A stretch of 34,182 bases of DNA from Patescibacteria group bacterium (lineage in GTDB: Bacteria > Patescibacteriota > Microgenomatia > UBA10105 > UBA927). The stretch is taken from positions 1-34,182 of the forward strand of contig JAMCTH010000001.1 in the NCBI GenBank assembly GCA_023379025.1. The letters run 5' to 3'. The notes beneath the pieces are model-generated. The model was given only the letters and a program-made list of their open reading frames with translations. It did no database searches and was not told the origin of the DNA. Below, piece after piece: positions 16,908 to 26,630 of the stretch. The position numbers and the translations under genes were made by a program. Position 1 is the stretch's first letter. Each line of letters starts with the position of its first letter.

Positions 16908-17169
16908 GAGGAAGGAAGGGACGACGTCAAGTCAGCACGGCGCTTATGCCCTGGGTCACACACACCCTACAATGGCGAACAACAATGGGCCGCAAGAGGG
17001 CAACTTCAAGCAAATCCCATAAATTTCGCCTCAGTTCAGATTGGGGTCTGCAACCCGACCCCATGAAGTCGGAATCGGTAGTAATCGCAGATCAGCAGGC
17101 TGCGGTGAATACGTTCTCGGGTCTTGTACACACCGCCCGTCAAGCCAACAAAGTTGGAGGCGGCCGAAT

Positions 17170-17348
17170 CCCCTCTCAAAGCGCTGAAGCACTTTGAGAG
17201 AAATCTCAAATCACAAATCTCAATGTCCAAATACAGACAGAATAGAAGCGTTTTATAGTTATTTGAATCATTTGAATTTCCTGTATTGTTTGGAGTTTGG
17301 TCATTGGAGCTTGGGATTTCTCAAAAAGCTTTCAGCTTTTTGAGAGGG
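17170..17348 (+). other. ~179-nt insertion in 16S helix 44
   Basis: Lies between CAACAAAGTTGGAGGCGGCCGAAT and GAGAAGCCGAATTCAGCGATGGGGACTAAGTCGTAACAAGG; same 12-nt ends as the h40 insertion. Confidence 0.85.
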
Positions 17349-17502
17349 GAGAAGCCGAATTCAGCGATGGGGACTAAGTCGTAACAAGGTATCCCTAGCC
17401 GAAGCTGGGGATGGATCACCTCCTTTCTATATAAAAAATCATCGTCGATCAGGAACAAAGAGGTGTACTCTTTGGGTCTTTGATGATTTTCTCTCATTTC
17501 TT

Positions 17503-17526
17503 TCCTATCACCATCCGGTTGTCAAA
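17503..17526 (+). other. 3' arm of the 16S precursor processing stem
   Basis: Complementary to 15517-15540. Confidence 0.8.
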
Positions 17527-17530
17527 CAAA

Positions 17531-17558
17531 AAAAATCCCGTGAACAAACGGGATTTTT
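17531..17558 (+). terminator. intrinsic terminator of the 16S transcription unit
   Basis: AAAAATCCCGT-GAACAA-ACGGGATTTTT, 11-bp stem with T-tract. Confidence 0.85.
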
Positions 17559-17587
17559 CATGGATTCCGGTATAATCAGCCAACATT

Positions 17588-18283
17588 ATGGCTCAAACGG
17601 AAGCTGAATCGAACCTCGGAGAAGTCCTCGGTGAAATATTCTGGCTTTACGATGAGGTGACTATTGACCTTATCCGGGAACAGCTTTGCCTCCAGCCGTT
17701 TATCGTTCTCGATGCAGACGGCGTTCTGTGGGATACCCCACTAGAAAACTTTACACCGGAAATTAACCCGTCAGCCTTAGAAGCGCTGCAGATGCTACAT
17801 GGGCTCGGAGTACCATTAGTTTTGTGGTCGGGTAATAGCAGAAGAAACATTGATCACGGTTTCGCCGCGCTTGGATTTGATTTAAACAACTTTGTCCTTA
17901 TTATTGCCGCGGAAAATTATGTTCCCTACTGGAGACCGGAGCCAATCATGGCAAATGATCTGAGCCTACTCGCCCAGGCAGTACTCGAAACCCGGTGGCT
18001 CACCGCCAGACAAAAGGACGTGCTGTTGACCGAGGCTGATCAGGTACTAAACGGACAGGTGAAAGTGCCGCTCCTTATTGGACCTAGAAGTGTACAAATT
18101 GATGATGCGTTGGAGCGGTATCGCGCGCTCGAGGAATGGGGAATAGCACAAAGCGAGCTGTCGACGTGCCGCCTCGTCGGACCACAAAGATATCTGTCCA
18201 CCATTTCTTCGGATCGGTTTTTCTCACCACATCTCATGCCGCAGATAGTCGCGCATCTTGAGACTTTATCCGGTCAGGTATGA
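17588..18283 (+). CDS. HAD-superfamily protein
   Basis: FIVLDADGVLWDTPLENF (motif I) and VPLVLWSGNSRRNIDHGFAALGF (motif II-like). Confidence 0.65.
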   Translation: MAQTEAESNLGEVLGEIFWLYDEVTIDLIREQLCLQPFIVLDADGVLWDTPLENFTPEINPSALEALQMLHGLGVPLVLWSGNSRRNIDHGFAALGFDLNNFVLIIAAENYVPYWRPEPIMANDLSLLAQAVLETRWLTARQKDVLLTEADQVLNGQVKVPLLIGPRSVQIDDALERYRALEEWGIAQSELSTCRLVGPQRYLSTISSDRFFSPHLMPQIVAHLETLSGQV

Positions 18284-18326
18284 GTCAGTTATAATCCTAT
18301 AGGGTATGATATAATTCCGGTGTCAT

Positions 18327-19073
18327 ATGTTTCGTGTTGAAACGATCCGTGGTTGGGATACATTGCCGGATCCTTCCAAAGACTTTATTGACGCTTTGGT
18401 GCTTGACGGCGGGATGGAACCTGACACGGCGGTCCGTCTGACTACTCTTCTTCTAGAACCGGACCGGCTTCCCGGCTACGTAGTGGAGCTTTCCGGACAA
18501 ACAGCAGCGTTTAGGGTTAAGCCGGAAGATTTTGTTGACAGCCGATTGATTCGAGCATACCAACTGCTGCATGAGTTTGTCGATCGCCATTTTGAGGTAC
18601 TCTCCGGTCATAGAGTGGTTGTGGTTCCGTATGGGTCGCTCATATATGCTGACCCGAGGAACCTGGACTGTGACCTTCAGTTCGTTACTATTCAGGAGAA
18701 TACCTATGTTAACAGATTGGTCAGATATGATTGGGGCGACGAGCTCAATGCTATCTGGGAAGAGGAGTTTGGGAGTTGGTCTGATATCCATCAACGAAGT
18801 ATTCAAGGTATTAAGCGGTATAAAGACGCTACTTGTGACAGAGAATACTCTTCGAGCCAGTATAACGACATCGATTTTAATTTGACTGCTGCTGCCATGA
18901 TATTTACTGGGCCGGCGCTATTTGAGCCGGCTCCGAATCTTCTTGAGCATATGCAGCAGGAGATTTGGAATATGGCTTTGGAAGCGCCACTTATGGCCGG
19001 GATCATGGCAGTAAATCTAGAGGCGTGTATCAATGATCGATTAACCAGAAGAGGATATCCTCCAAAGTTCTAA
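18327..19073 (+). CDS. putative nucleotidyltransferase-fold protein
   Basis: VVVVPYGSLIYADPRNLDCDLQFVTI resembles the GS...DxD signature of NTases. Confidence 0.45.
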   Translation: MFRVETIRGWDTLPDPSKDFIDALVLDGGMEPDTAVRLTTLLLEPDRLPGYVVELSGQTAAFRVKPEDFVDSRLIRAYQLLHEFVDRHFEVLSGHRVVVVPYGSLIYADPRNLDCDLQFVTIQENTYVNRLVRYDWGDELNAIWEEEFGSWSDIHQRSIQGIKRYKDATCDREYSSSQYNDIDFNLTAAAMIFTGPALFEPAPNLLEHMQQEIWNMALEAPLMAGIMAVNLEACINDRLTRRGYPPKF

Positions 19074-19153
19074 GTCGTGATTATAGCTATAGCTTTCTAT
19101 TACGTCATAAACGGTTATAATCGTTATTGAAAGTATGAATGGTAGTGATTATT

Positions 19154-19870
19154 GGGGTCAGACCTTGATTATGCTATCAATATGCTCTATGGTGATACCA
19201 TATGGCACGATCTGCGCGGATATCTTCTGAAGGCCTCCTCTATCACATATTTTCACGCGGCAATAACCGTGAACCGATTTTTTTAGAATCGTCCAACTAT
19301 CTCAGATTTCTCTCAAACCTGGACCGGTTTCAATCCGCATACTCATACAAGGTGTATGGATATTGCCTGATGCCGAATCATTTTCATCTTCTATTGGAGA
19401 CCAAATTCCCAAATATTTCAAAGATTATGCAGGTTGTCATGACTGCGTATACGATGTATCTCAATAAGAAATACAACCGGGTGGGGCATGTGTTTCAGGG
19501 GAGATTTAAAAGCATTGTTGTGCAGAAGGAAAATTATCTGCTGCAGGTGCTGCGGTATATTCACCTGAATCCGGTCAAAAGCGGTTTGGTGCCCACACCT
19601 GAGGGCTATCCCTGGTCAAGCTATCACGCCTATCTTACCCCGGCTCCGCACAAGGTTACGCTAGCAACAGACGATGTACTTTCTCTTTATTCCCCAAATC
19701 TCAAGCGAAGCAGGGTACTGTTTGAGGAGCATACCCGCGAGACCGATATGCCCGAGTTTGACCCGTTTCAGATGCAGGTGCGCTCTGTCATAGGTGATGA
19801 GAAGTTTGCCATGAAGCTCACGAAGGTACTCAGGGGGAGCAGACCATAGGGAAAATCAAGGTCTGACCCC
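19154..19870 (+). mobile_element. REP-associated (RAYT/IS200-like) transposase unit with perfect 17-bp inverted termini
   Basis: GGGGTCAGACCTTGATT at 19154-19170 and AATCAAGGTCTGACCCC at 19854-19870. Confidence 0.85.
19202..19849 (+). CDS. REP-associated tyrosine transposase (Y1_Tnp)
   Basis: MARSARISSEGLLYHIFSRGNNREPIF; YGYCLMPNHFHLLLET; YLLQVLRYIHLNPVKSGLV. Confidence 0.93.
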   Translation: MARSARISSEGLLYHIFSRGNNREPIFLESSNYLRFLSNLDRFQSAYSYKVYGYCLMPNHFHLLLETKFPNISKIMQVVMTAYTMYLNKKYNRVGHVFQGRFKSIVVQKENYLLQVLRYIHLNPVKSGLVPTPEGYPWSSYHAYLTPAPHKVTLATDDVLSLYSPNLKRSRVLFEEHTRETDMPEFDPFQMQVRSVIGDEKFAMKLTKVLRGSRP

Positions 19871-19915
19871 GGCGCCCGGTCATCCTTCGTAAACGGGTAT
19901 AATCGGAGTTGCACC

Positions 19916-21310
19916 ATGAAGATAAAGGAGCACCGTTTGGTGTTGGGAGTACTAATTGTAGGCTTGTTACTTCGTTTGGGAATTGCCTTTTGGTCCTTCC
20001 GGTTCCGGGAAAATACCGATGTTCTCCGGTACCGGGATTGGGTGAGGATCGGCTACTTGTATGGCTTGGCCGATACGTATAAGACTGATCATCTGACGTT
20101 CGGTACCCTTCCCAATAATCAGCCTCCCGGGCAGATCATCGTTCTCTCCGCTGCATATCGGGTTGATATCCTTGCGGCAAAAGCCGTGTATCGCGTTTTC
20201 GGTCATAGCGATTTGACCAGGGCATTTGCCGACGGGCCGCTTCTCGATTTCATGCTTCGTATCCCGTCAATCCTCGCCGATATGCTCCTTGCCATCCTCC
20301 TTTATGCATGTGTCAGTATCTACCGATCCCGACGATGGGCATTTGCCGCAGCAAGCCTCTGGTACTTTTCTCCTGTCGTCCTCTATAACAGCGCGGTGTG
20401 GGGACAATTGGACAGCATCAATACCATGTTTTTCTTGGGGTCACTGTTCTTTCTTTTTAAAAAACGATGGGGGCTTGCTCTAACATTTCTGGCATGCTCT
20501 CTCCTCGTAAAACTTTCGCTCATGTATCTCCTTCCGCTGGTATTCTACATTCTGTTTCTATCAACCCGTTCGGTCTGGCCGGTTCTCAAAGCATCGGCCA
20601 TGGGAGTGTTGGTAACGCTTGTCTCAGTACTTGCGGTGACGAGAAACCCGATTATCTGGATCGGTCAATTTTTGCAACACAATGCAACCGGAGAAATGCC
20701 CGACCTCTCCGCATTTGCGCTGAACGGCTGGTGGGCGGTCATCCGGCCGCATATCGTGTTCGGTCCGGACACGTCAGCATTTTCCGCAACCACCGTAGCA
20801 CTTATGAACTCGATATCTTCAGACCGATTGCTGTGGGGGGTACCAATTAGCGTCTGGGCGGTCCTCCTGTTTTGTCTGTTCTGCCTTCCGTTTGTTTTCA
20901 GAATGATCCGGTTGGGGAAACGATATCTGAAGCCATCGATGATACCATATTCCATGGGACTACTCGCGCTTTTGGCATACCTCTGGCTTCCGAAAATGCA
21001 TGAGCGGTACATGTATCCTGCCCTTGCACTGTTTGCACTATCCATAGGTCTCGGAGTACCCATCGTATGGGAATATGGAGTACTGCTGTTTTTGAATTTT
21101 CTGAATCTTTTGATAGTCTGGCACCCGTTTCCTCTCCCGTATCCTTTCTATGCCTTGTTTTCCGATCAGACATTTCAGTGGACTATAAGCATGATAACGA
21201 TTATTCTCTCGATTGTGCTCTATGGTAAATTTTTGAGATTTTTATCTCCCGTTCCGATACCGAGGAGGTTAAAAAGTTCAAAAATGTCCGTTACCGGGAA
21301 CCATTCATGA
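19916..21310 (+). CDS. GT-C type membrane glycosyltransferase
   Basis: Multi-TM; LWYFSPVVLYNSAVWGQLDSINTMFFL; WLPKMHERYMYPALAL. Confidence 0.75.
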   Translation: MKIKEHRLVLGVLIVGLLLRLGIAFWSFRFRENTDVLRYRDWVRIGYLYGLADTYKTDHLTFGTLPNNQPPGQIIVLSAAYRVDILAAKAVYRVFGHSDLTRAFADGPLLDFMLRIPSILADMLLAILLYACVSIYRSRRWAFAAASLWYFSPVVLYNSAVWGQLDSINTMFFLGSLFFLFKKRWGLALTFLACSLLVKLSLMYLLPLVFYILFLSTRSVWPVLKASAMGVLVTLVSVLAVTRNPIIWIGQFLQHNATGEMPDLSAFALNGWWAVIRPHIVFGPDTSAFSATTVALMNSISSDRLLWGVPISVWAVLLFCLFCLPFVFRMIRLGKRYLKPSMIPYSMGLLALLAYLWLPKMHERYMYPALALFALSIGLGVPIVWEYGVLLFLNFLNLLIVWHPFPLPYPFYALFSDQTFQWTISMITIILSIVLYGKFLRFLSPVPIPRRLKSSKMSVTGNHS

Positions 21311-23685
21311 ACTATATACTCGTCCTTTGCCTGATAGCCTTCAGCATATTTGTGCCCGTATTCACGAACCATGAGGTGCCGTTTCCCGGCAATTATCTGG
21401 TGGCGTGGTACGAGCCGTTTAAAACTGTGACGAGCCGTGGTGCTTCATTGGGTATCGCCCATAAAGCGGTTGCTGATGATGTGTTCCGGCATATCTACCC
21501 CATGAAACTTCTCGCGTCGGATCTCATGCGGAGGGGACAGTTTCCTCTTTGGAACCCGTATAACGGTGCAGGTGAGCCGCTCTTGGCTGTTCTCCATCCG
21601 GGGTTTTTCAATCCGTTTTCGTTTCTCATGAATGTCTTCCCGCCGATGACGGGCTGGTCGTTCTATATCATTTTTCAGGAACTGCTGCTCGTTATCTTTA
21701 TGTATGCGTACGGACGTTCAATCCGACTCGCGCCGTTTGCCGCAATGATCGGTGCGGTTACCCTTGGGTTTTCCGGCTTGGTACTGGCGAGGCTTATCTA
21801 CGGCGACTATCTCTATTCACTCGCCGGGTTGTTGGTGCTTCTGGTACTGTTTGAACGGCGGCGCAGGGGAAGACGGTACGCCGTCTTTCTCATTCCCTTC
21901 GTTACCGCTTTCATGATTGTGTCCGTTCAGCCGCAGATTACGATGTATCTCTTTCTTTTTTTTGTTCTGTACGTTCTCGCATTTACGCCTCAGTGGAAAA
22001 CCGTTTTGGGTATCGCGGGGCTTCTGGGGTTGGGTGCAGGGATCTCGGCGTTTCAGATGTTGCCGACACTCGAACTCTATTTCCATGCCAACGTGACGGC
22101 TGCATCTTCCGCGTTTATCTTCGACCGTTTCCTCCTGCCGATCGGGCAGTTTGTGACGGTCGCGATCCCCAATTACTTCGGCAACCAGGGGACGTATAAC
22201 TGGTGGGGGACCGGGGATTATACGGAAACGGTGATGTCGTTCGGACTTATCCCGCTCTATTTTGCAGCACTCAGCGTACTGTCAAGGAAATACCGGCGCC
22301 TGGTATGGTTTGGATTCGGAATGATTGCGCTTACCATACTTTTCGCCCTTGATTGGCCGTTTACCCATGCGTTGTACCGGATACCGCTTCCGGTTATTTC
22401 AACGAGTATTCCGACACGGATTTTTATCCTGACGACACTTGCGGTTTCTATGCTTGCGGCGATAGGGGCTCAACGATTTGCCGGGTCCGGCCGGGGCACT
22501 CGGGTTTTTCGGGTAGTCAGTCTTTTTTCCGCGGGTATAGCCGGCATACTCGCAATTACGTTCATCGCTTACCTCCGCCATTGGCCGTGTCCCTCCATTG
22601 AAGTATGGAATTGCAGAACGGTGGCGCTGAGAAACACTGTTTTTGAAGGCGGTATATTCCTTGCGGTGATGAGTACCGTTGCCGTCTTGTCCCGCTTGGG
22701 CAAACGGACAGGGGCGGTTACCGGAATTATCCTACTCTTGGCACTCATCGGACTCGGATGCTATAACGCCGGGAAGATCATACCCTTTTCAGCGCGGGAC
22801 CGGGTGTTTCCTGAGGCCGCGCCCTTTACGGCGCTCGTGCATGCAGCAGGTGTAAATCGCGTGTTTGGCATCGGGCAGGCCGCAATCCCTACGGATTTCG
22901 CCACCCAGTACCGCTTCTCCGATCCGGATTATTACGATCCGCTATATATCCGAAGATACGGAGAGCTCGTGAGCTTTGCCAACACCGGCTCACGGACCGG
23001 CGGACTTTTGAGAAGCGATGTTATTCTTAATCACGAGGCGGCCCCGGGTGCTGCGGTTGCCCAAAGGAGAGACCGCCTGCTGGATATTCTGGGCGTTTCG
23101 ATGCTTTTATATAAGACAGACGAGGTGCCTGTCTCTGGCGGCGCCCGACCGGTCTGGCAGGATGCAGACTGGTATATCCGGCGGCGCCCGACGGCGTATC
23201 CGCGGGCTTTTCTGGTCAATCATTCCGTAGTGGAACGCGGTCCGGACAGGATTTTGAAAACGCTTCTTGATCCGTCATTTTCCCCGCGGACGACGGCAAT
23301 CCTTGAAGCGGACACCGGGTATCCGGTCGATGAGAGGGCGAGCGGATCGGCAACCATCCGTTTATACACACCCAACAGCATTGAGATTACAACGCGCGCA
23401 ACAGGATCAACTCTGCTCGTTCTCTCCGATACGTATTATCCCGGCTGGCGGGCGGCGGTAGACGGGCATGAAACTCCCATCTATCGGGCCGATTACGCGT
23501 TCCGAGCCATCAGGATTGACGGAGGAACGCATTCGGTCAGGTTTTTCTATGCACCGGACTCATTCCGGTACGGCGTATATCTAAGTCTTGTTTCCATAGT
23601 CGTCGCCTGCACACTGTTCTTGGTCCGCTCCCGGCGCTATGGTAAAATTGAAAAATCCGGAAACGGCGCGGTGGCGAAGTGGTAA
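21307..23685 (+). CDS. YfhO-like multi-pass membrane protein
   Basis: 792 aa; FPLWNPYNGAGEPLLAVLHPGFFNPFSFL; C-terminal TLLVLSDTYYPGWRAAVDGHETPIYRADYAFRAIRIDGGTHSVRFFYAPDSFRYG typical of YfhO. Confidence 0.85.
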   Translation: MNYILVLCLIAFSIFVPVFTNHEVPFPGNYLVAWYEPFKTVTSRGASLGIAHKAVADDVFRHIYPMKLLASDLMRRGQFPLWNPYNGAGEPLLAVLHPGFFNPFSFLMNVFPPMTGWSFYIIFQELLLVIFMYAYGRSIRLAPFAAMIGAVTLGFSGLVLARLIYGDYLYSLAGLLVLLVLFERRRRGRRYAVFLIPFVTAFMIVSVQPQITMYLFLFFVLYVLAFTPQWKTVLGIAGLLGLGAGISAFQMLPTLELYFHANVTAASSAFIFDRFLLPIGQFVTVAIPNYFGNQGTYNWWGTGDYTETVMSFGLIPLYFAALSVLSRKYRRLVWFGFGMIALTILFALDWPFTHALYRIPLPVISTSIPTRIFILTTLAVSMLAAIGAQRFAGSGRGTRVFRVVSLFSAGIAGILAITFIAYLRHWPCPSIEVWNCRTVALRNTVFEGGIFLAVMSTVAVLSRLGKRTGAVTGIILLLALIGLGCYNAGKIIPFSARDRVFPEAAPFTALVHAAGVNRVFGIGQAAIPTDFATQYRFSDPDYYDPLYIRRYGELVSFANTGSRTGGLLRSDVILNHEAAPGAAVAQRRDRLLDILGVSMLLYKTDEVPVSGGARPVWQDADWYIRRRPTAYPRAFLVNHSVVERGPDRILKTLLDPSFSPRTTAILEADTGYPVDERASGSATIRLYTPNSIEITTRATGSTLLVLSDTYYPGWRAAVDGHETPIYRADYAFRAIRIDGGTHSVRFFYAPDSFRYGVYLSLVSIVVACTLFLVRSRRYGKIEKSGNGAVAKW

Positions 23686-23736
23686 CGCGGGAGTCTGCAA
23701 AACTTCTATGCAAGGGTCCGATTCCCTTCCGCGCCT
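23665..23736 (+). tRNA. tRNA-Cys(GCA)
   Basis: Acceptor GGCGCGG/CCGCGCC, anticodon loop with GCA, T-arm GGGTCCGATTCCC, discriminator U; CCA not encoded. Confidence 0.93.
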
Positions 23737-23771
23737 CAGAGGGTTTATTCTGAGTCCGTTCATTCGCCGAA

Positions 23772-23843
23772 GGGTGCGTAGTTCATTGGTAGAACGCTTT
23801 CCTGATAAGAAAGAGGCACATGGTCCGATTCCATGCGCACCCA
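23772..23843 (+). tRNA. tRNA-Ile(GAT)
   Basis: Acceptor GGGTGCG/CGCACCC, anticodon stem-loop CTTTC-CTGATAA-GAAAG, T-arm TGGTCCGATTCCA. Confidence 0.92.
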
Positions 23844-23879
23844 CTGAGTAGCGTATCAAAAACGGCACCTGGCCGTTAA

Positions 23880-24689
23880 AATAATGGCGGAAAATCAACG
23901 TTTGGTTTTTTGGTGAGTTGCACCCCGCTTTTCCCGTTGAGCCGCGAAACTTCCCTTTACAGTCGGTGTACACGGTATACCGTCGTTTGAGGACATACCC
24001 CTTCATCCAGAGTTTCGCGTACGCGACGGATTGAAATGAGCGAATCGCGTGTAATCTCGCTTCCAGATGGGAATTCATGCCTTCAATGACCTTGGTGGTC
24101 GGTCACGGGAGCACCCGGAATTCCCCGGTATCCGGTGAGTTCCGAACGGTATCGCTCGATATTGGCAAGCACGGAAACGGCAACAGGATCCTGTTGCCAT
24201 GCACCGTAGAGCACACGGAGCCTATTGTTCATATCCTGGATCATTCAGTTTTCCGGTAAGCACGTCTTCAATGGTTCGCATGAAGGGTCTGTAGGTATCC
24301 TCGGATCGCGTTCTCAAGTCCCTGCGGATATTTTCTTTGAAATGATTATAACAGGTTTGAATATGCACGGAGGGAAAATGGTTCCGTGCGGCCATCTTGC
24401 AGTTGGTGTTGTCGTCGCACACGACGAGATCCGGGTAATGCTCTATGATCCGAAAGGAGAAGAAGAATTTACTCCACGCTTGGTAGCCTTCCGAAGGCGC
24501 ATGGTAAGGAGAAGTATCAATTCTGGGTGCTAGATTTGATACGCTGTCCTCGCAGAGGGAGTCGAAAACGCGTGGGGGAAGAGGAGCAGTTGGAGAATAG
24601 GACCCCGATTCATGCGTTGTATTTACAGCTAGGATCGATGTTATTGGAAGAGGTTTGAACGTAAGTAACCCGGCGGGTTGAGGGGGTTT
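23880..24689 (-). pseudogene. frameshifted/degenerate transposase
   Basis: Minus-strand fragments FRIIEHYPDLVVCDDNTNCKMAARNHFPSVHIQTCYNHFKENIRRDL... and MNSHLEARLHAIRSFQSVAYAKLWMKGYVLKRRYTVYTDCKGKF in different frames, resembling N- and C-terminal parts of one transposase. Confidence 0.65.
24408..24689. repeat. 282-bp exact direct repeat, copy 1
   Basis: Identical to 33182-33463 (constant offset 8774), compared line by line. Confidence 0.97.
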
Positions 24690-24880
24690 ACAATATGGTC
24701 AGAATTTTTGAAAAGTTTACGATGGTAAGAAATTATCCTCTTTTGGGAGCGTTTGAAGCAATCGGGTAAAAACTATGAGATGGGTCGTATAGAGTTATTG
24801 GCGATCCGGTCTCGAATAGATGTCGCATTTGACTGCTTGTGCGATGTGTGTGCGATCAAATCTTCTGCTATAATCCAGTC

Positions 24881-25647
24881 ATGAAAGAGCGGGCTATTAT
24901 TTTCGATTTAGACGGTACAGCCCTTGACTCACCGAAGCAAAAATGCCGAGCGCTAAGCTTGTCCATGCAATTGACCAGGTGGAAGGCGAGTATTATTTAT
25001 CTTCGGCAACTGGGAGGGTGTGGTCTTTTGCAAAACACGTTCTTCAGGGTATGCACCTCGTTGATCCGTGTATTATCTCCGCAGGAACCCAAATATGCAA
25101 TCCTGTGACGGGAGAAATACTATGGCAGAAAGTTATTCCAGAAAAATCGCTACAGGAGGTTTTGACAATTTTTCGAGAATATCCAGACTATAAATTACTC
25201 CACAATGACGGAACGGAGGATGATTATTTCAACGGTGGTGTCAATCCAATAGATTTTGTAGCGAAAGAGCCTGTCTATTTTCTGGAACAGGTTTTTGTCC
25301 CAGATACAACCGCGCTGGAGGTTTACGAGAAATTACGTACTGTTGACGGGGTAACATGCGTCATGGTGATAGCCCAAAAACCAGGAACACGGGATTTGCA
25401 CATTGTGAACGCAGCTGCGACCAAAGAACACGCTGTCGTCGAACTTCTCAGAATTCTCGGTGTCAAAAAAGCTGATTCCATCGGCATAGGAGACAGTCAC
25501 AACGACATCCATCTTTTCAATGCTGTCGGATATAAGGTTGCTGTAAGCAACGCGATACAGGAGCTTAAAGACAGTGCAGATCAAGTTATCGGATCAGCAG
25601 CGAACGACGGAATGGCGGATTATTTACTTTCACTGAAACGCCCGTAA
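24881..25647 (+). pseudogene. HAD-family phosphatase (Cof-like), apparent single-base frameshift
   Basis: MKERAIIFDLDGTALDSPKQK in one frame, then MPSAKLVHAIDQVEG...GVKKADSIGIGDSHNDIHLFNAVGYKVAVSNAIQELKDSADQVI in the next; junction at an A5 run (24939-24943). Confidence 0.75.
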
Positions 25648-25702
25648 TTTTAGATTTTTACAAAGTATACCGAGCGTATAGAGAAACTTATAGAATAATC
25701 GT

Positions 25703-26224
25703 ATGAAAGAAGTTCATATCCGAAGACATGCTCCAAAAGACGCAACAGGAGTATTAACCGAGGAAGGAAAAAAACTTGCCACTGCATTCAAGCAAGGTTT
25801 ACAGGAATTTAATCTCGTAATTTCTTCCAATAAGCCACGTGCTGTTGAGACAGCACAACTTCTGACGGGTATATATCCCATGCTCGATACGCGAGCCAGT
25901 GGGATTCCGTTTACAAAAGAGCAAGAGAAAGAATTTCATGAACGGGGAAACCATCATCCTTTTGGTATTGCGGGTGTCATTTTTGATTCTACTGAGTTTA
26001 GACCGCTTATTATTAAAAAAGGAGAGAACCTGGTCGCACTTATCACGGAAACATTCGATAAACTTCCAGAAGAAGGGCGTGCGCTTATCATTTCTCATGA
26101 CGGAGTCATGGTTGCAGCAGACATGATATTGCGACACGCACCACTTACTAAAGCAGAAAAAACCTATGAACCATTACAAGGATTTGTTGTGTACGAAGAT
26201 CAGACAGTAAAAGATCTTTTATAA
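25703..26224 (+). CDS. histidine phosphatase superfamily protein
   Basis: KEVHIRRHAPKD (RHx motif), SSNKPRAVETAQLL, ALIISHDGVMVAA. Confidence 0.8.
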   Translation: MKEVHIRRHAPKDATGVLTEEGKKLATAFKQGLQEFNLVISSNKPRAVETAQLLTGIYPMLDTRASGIPFTKEQEKEFHERGNHHPFGIAGVIFDSTEFRPLIIKKGENLVALITETFDKLPEEGRALIISHDGVMVAADMILRHAPLTKAEKTYEPLQGFVVYEDQTVKDLL

Positions 26225-26551
26225 TTCCACTTCCATGAGATCTTCGGCGACTTTCACCTCTCCAGAAAAATATTGTTTTGCCTCGTTTTTAAGAAGTTCT
26301 GGATTAATTCTTTCACCTTCGACCATTGCTTTCCCGATAGGATACGGCTTTCCAAGCCAGTTACACCCTACGACCTTACCGTTTTCGAGTTCCAGACGAA
26401 CCGGTACTGATATGCTGGTCGTTTCTCAACTTTTTCAGGGCTTTTGTCTGCTACATCTCCCGCATTTGATGTACCCGCGACCAGTGAAGCACACGCTTCC
26501 TTTCCCGCAGAAAACACACGTTCTCCCGAATCAAAAAGATGTCAGACGCTT
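26219..26551 (-). pseudogene. frameshifted remnant of an unidentified gene
   Basis: Manual minus-strand reading gives FDSGERVFSAGKEACASLVAGTSNAGDVADKSPEKVEK | TTSISVPVRLELENGKVVGCNWLGKPYPIGKAMVEGERINPELLKNEAKQYFSGEVKVAEDLMEVEL* with one frameshift at an AAA run. Confidence 0.5.
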
Positions 26552-26630
26552 TTGATACACAGTTTGGATCATAACCATGGGCTAATTATAGCTTTCAATG
26601 GTTACGAATCTATATAATTACCTAACTTAA

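Noticed and set aside
16768-17348. Group I/II intron or homing endonuclease in the 16S insertions
   Set aside because: Insertions are only about 140 and 179 nt, have no endonuclease-like ORF and no recognisable intron core; hairpin/IVS-like segments fit better.
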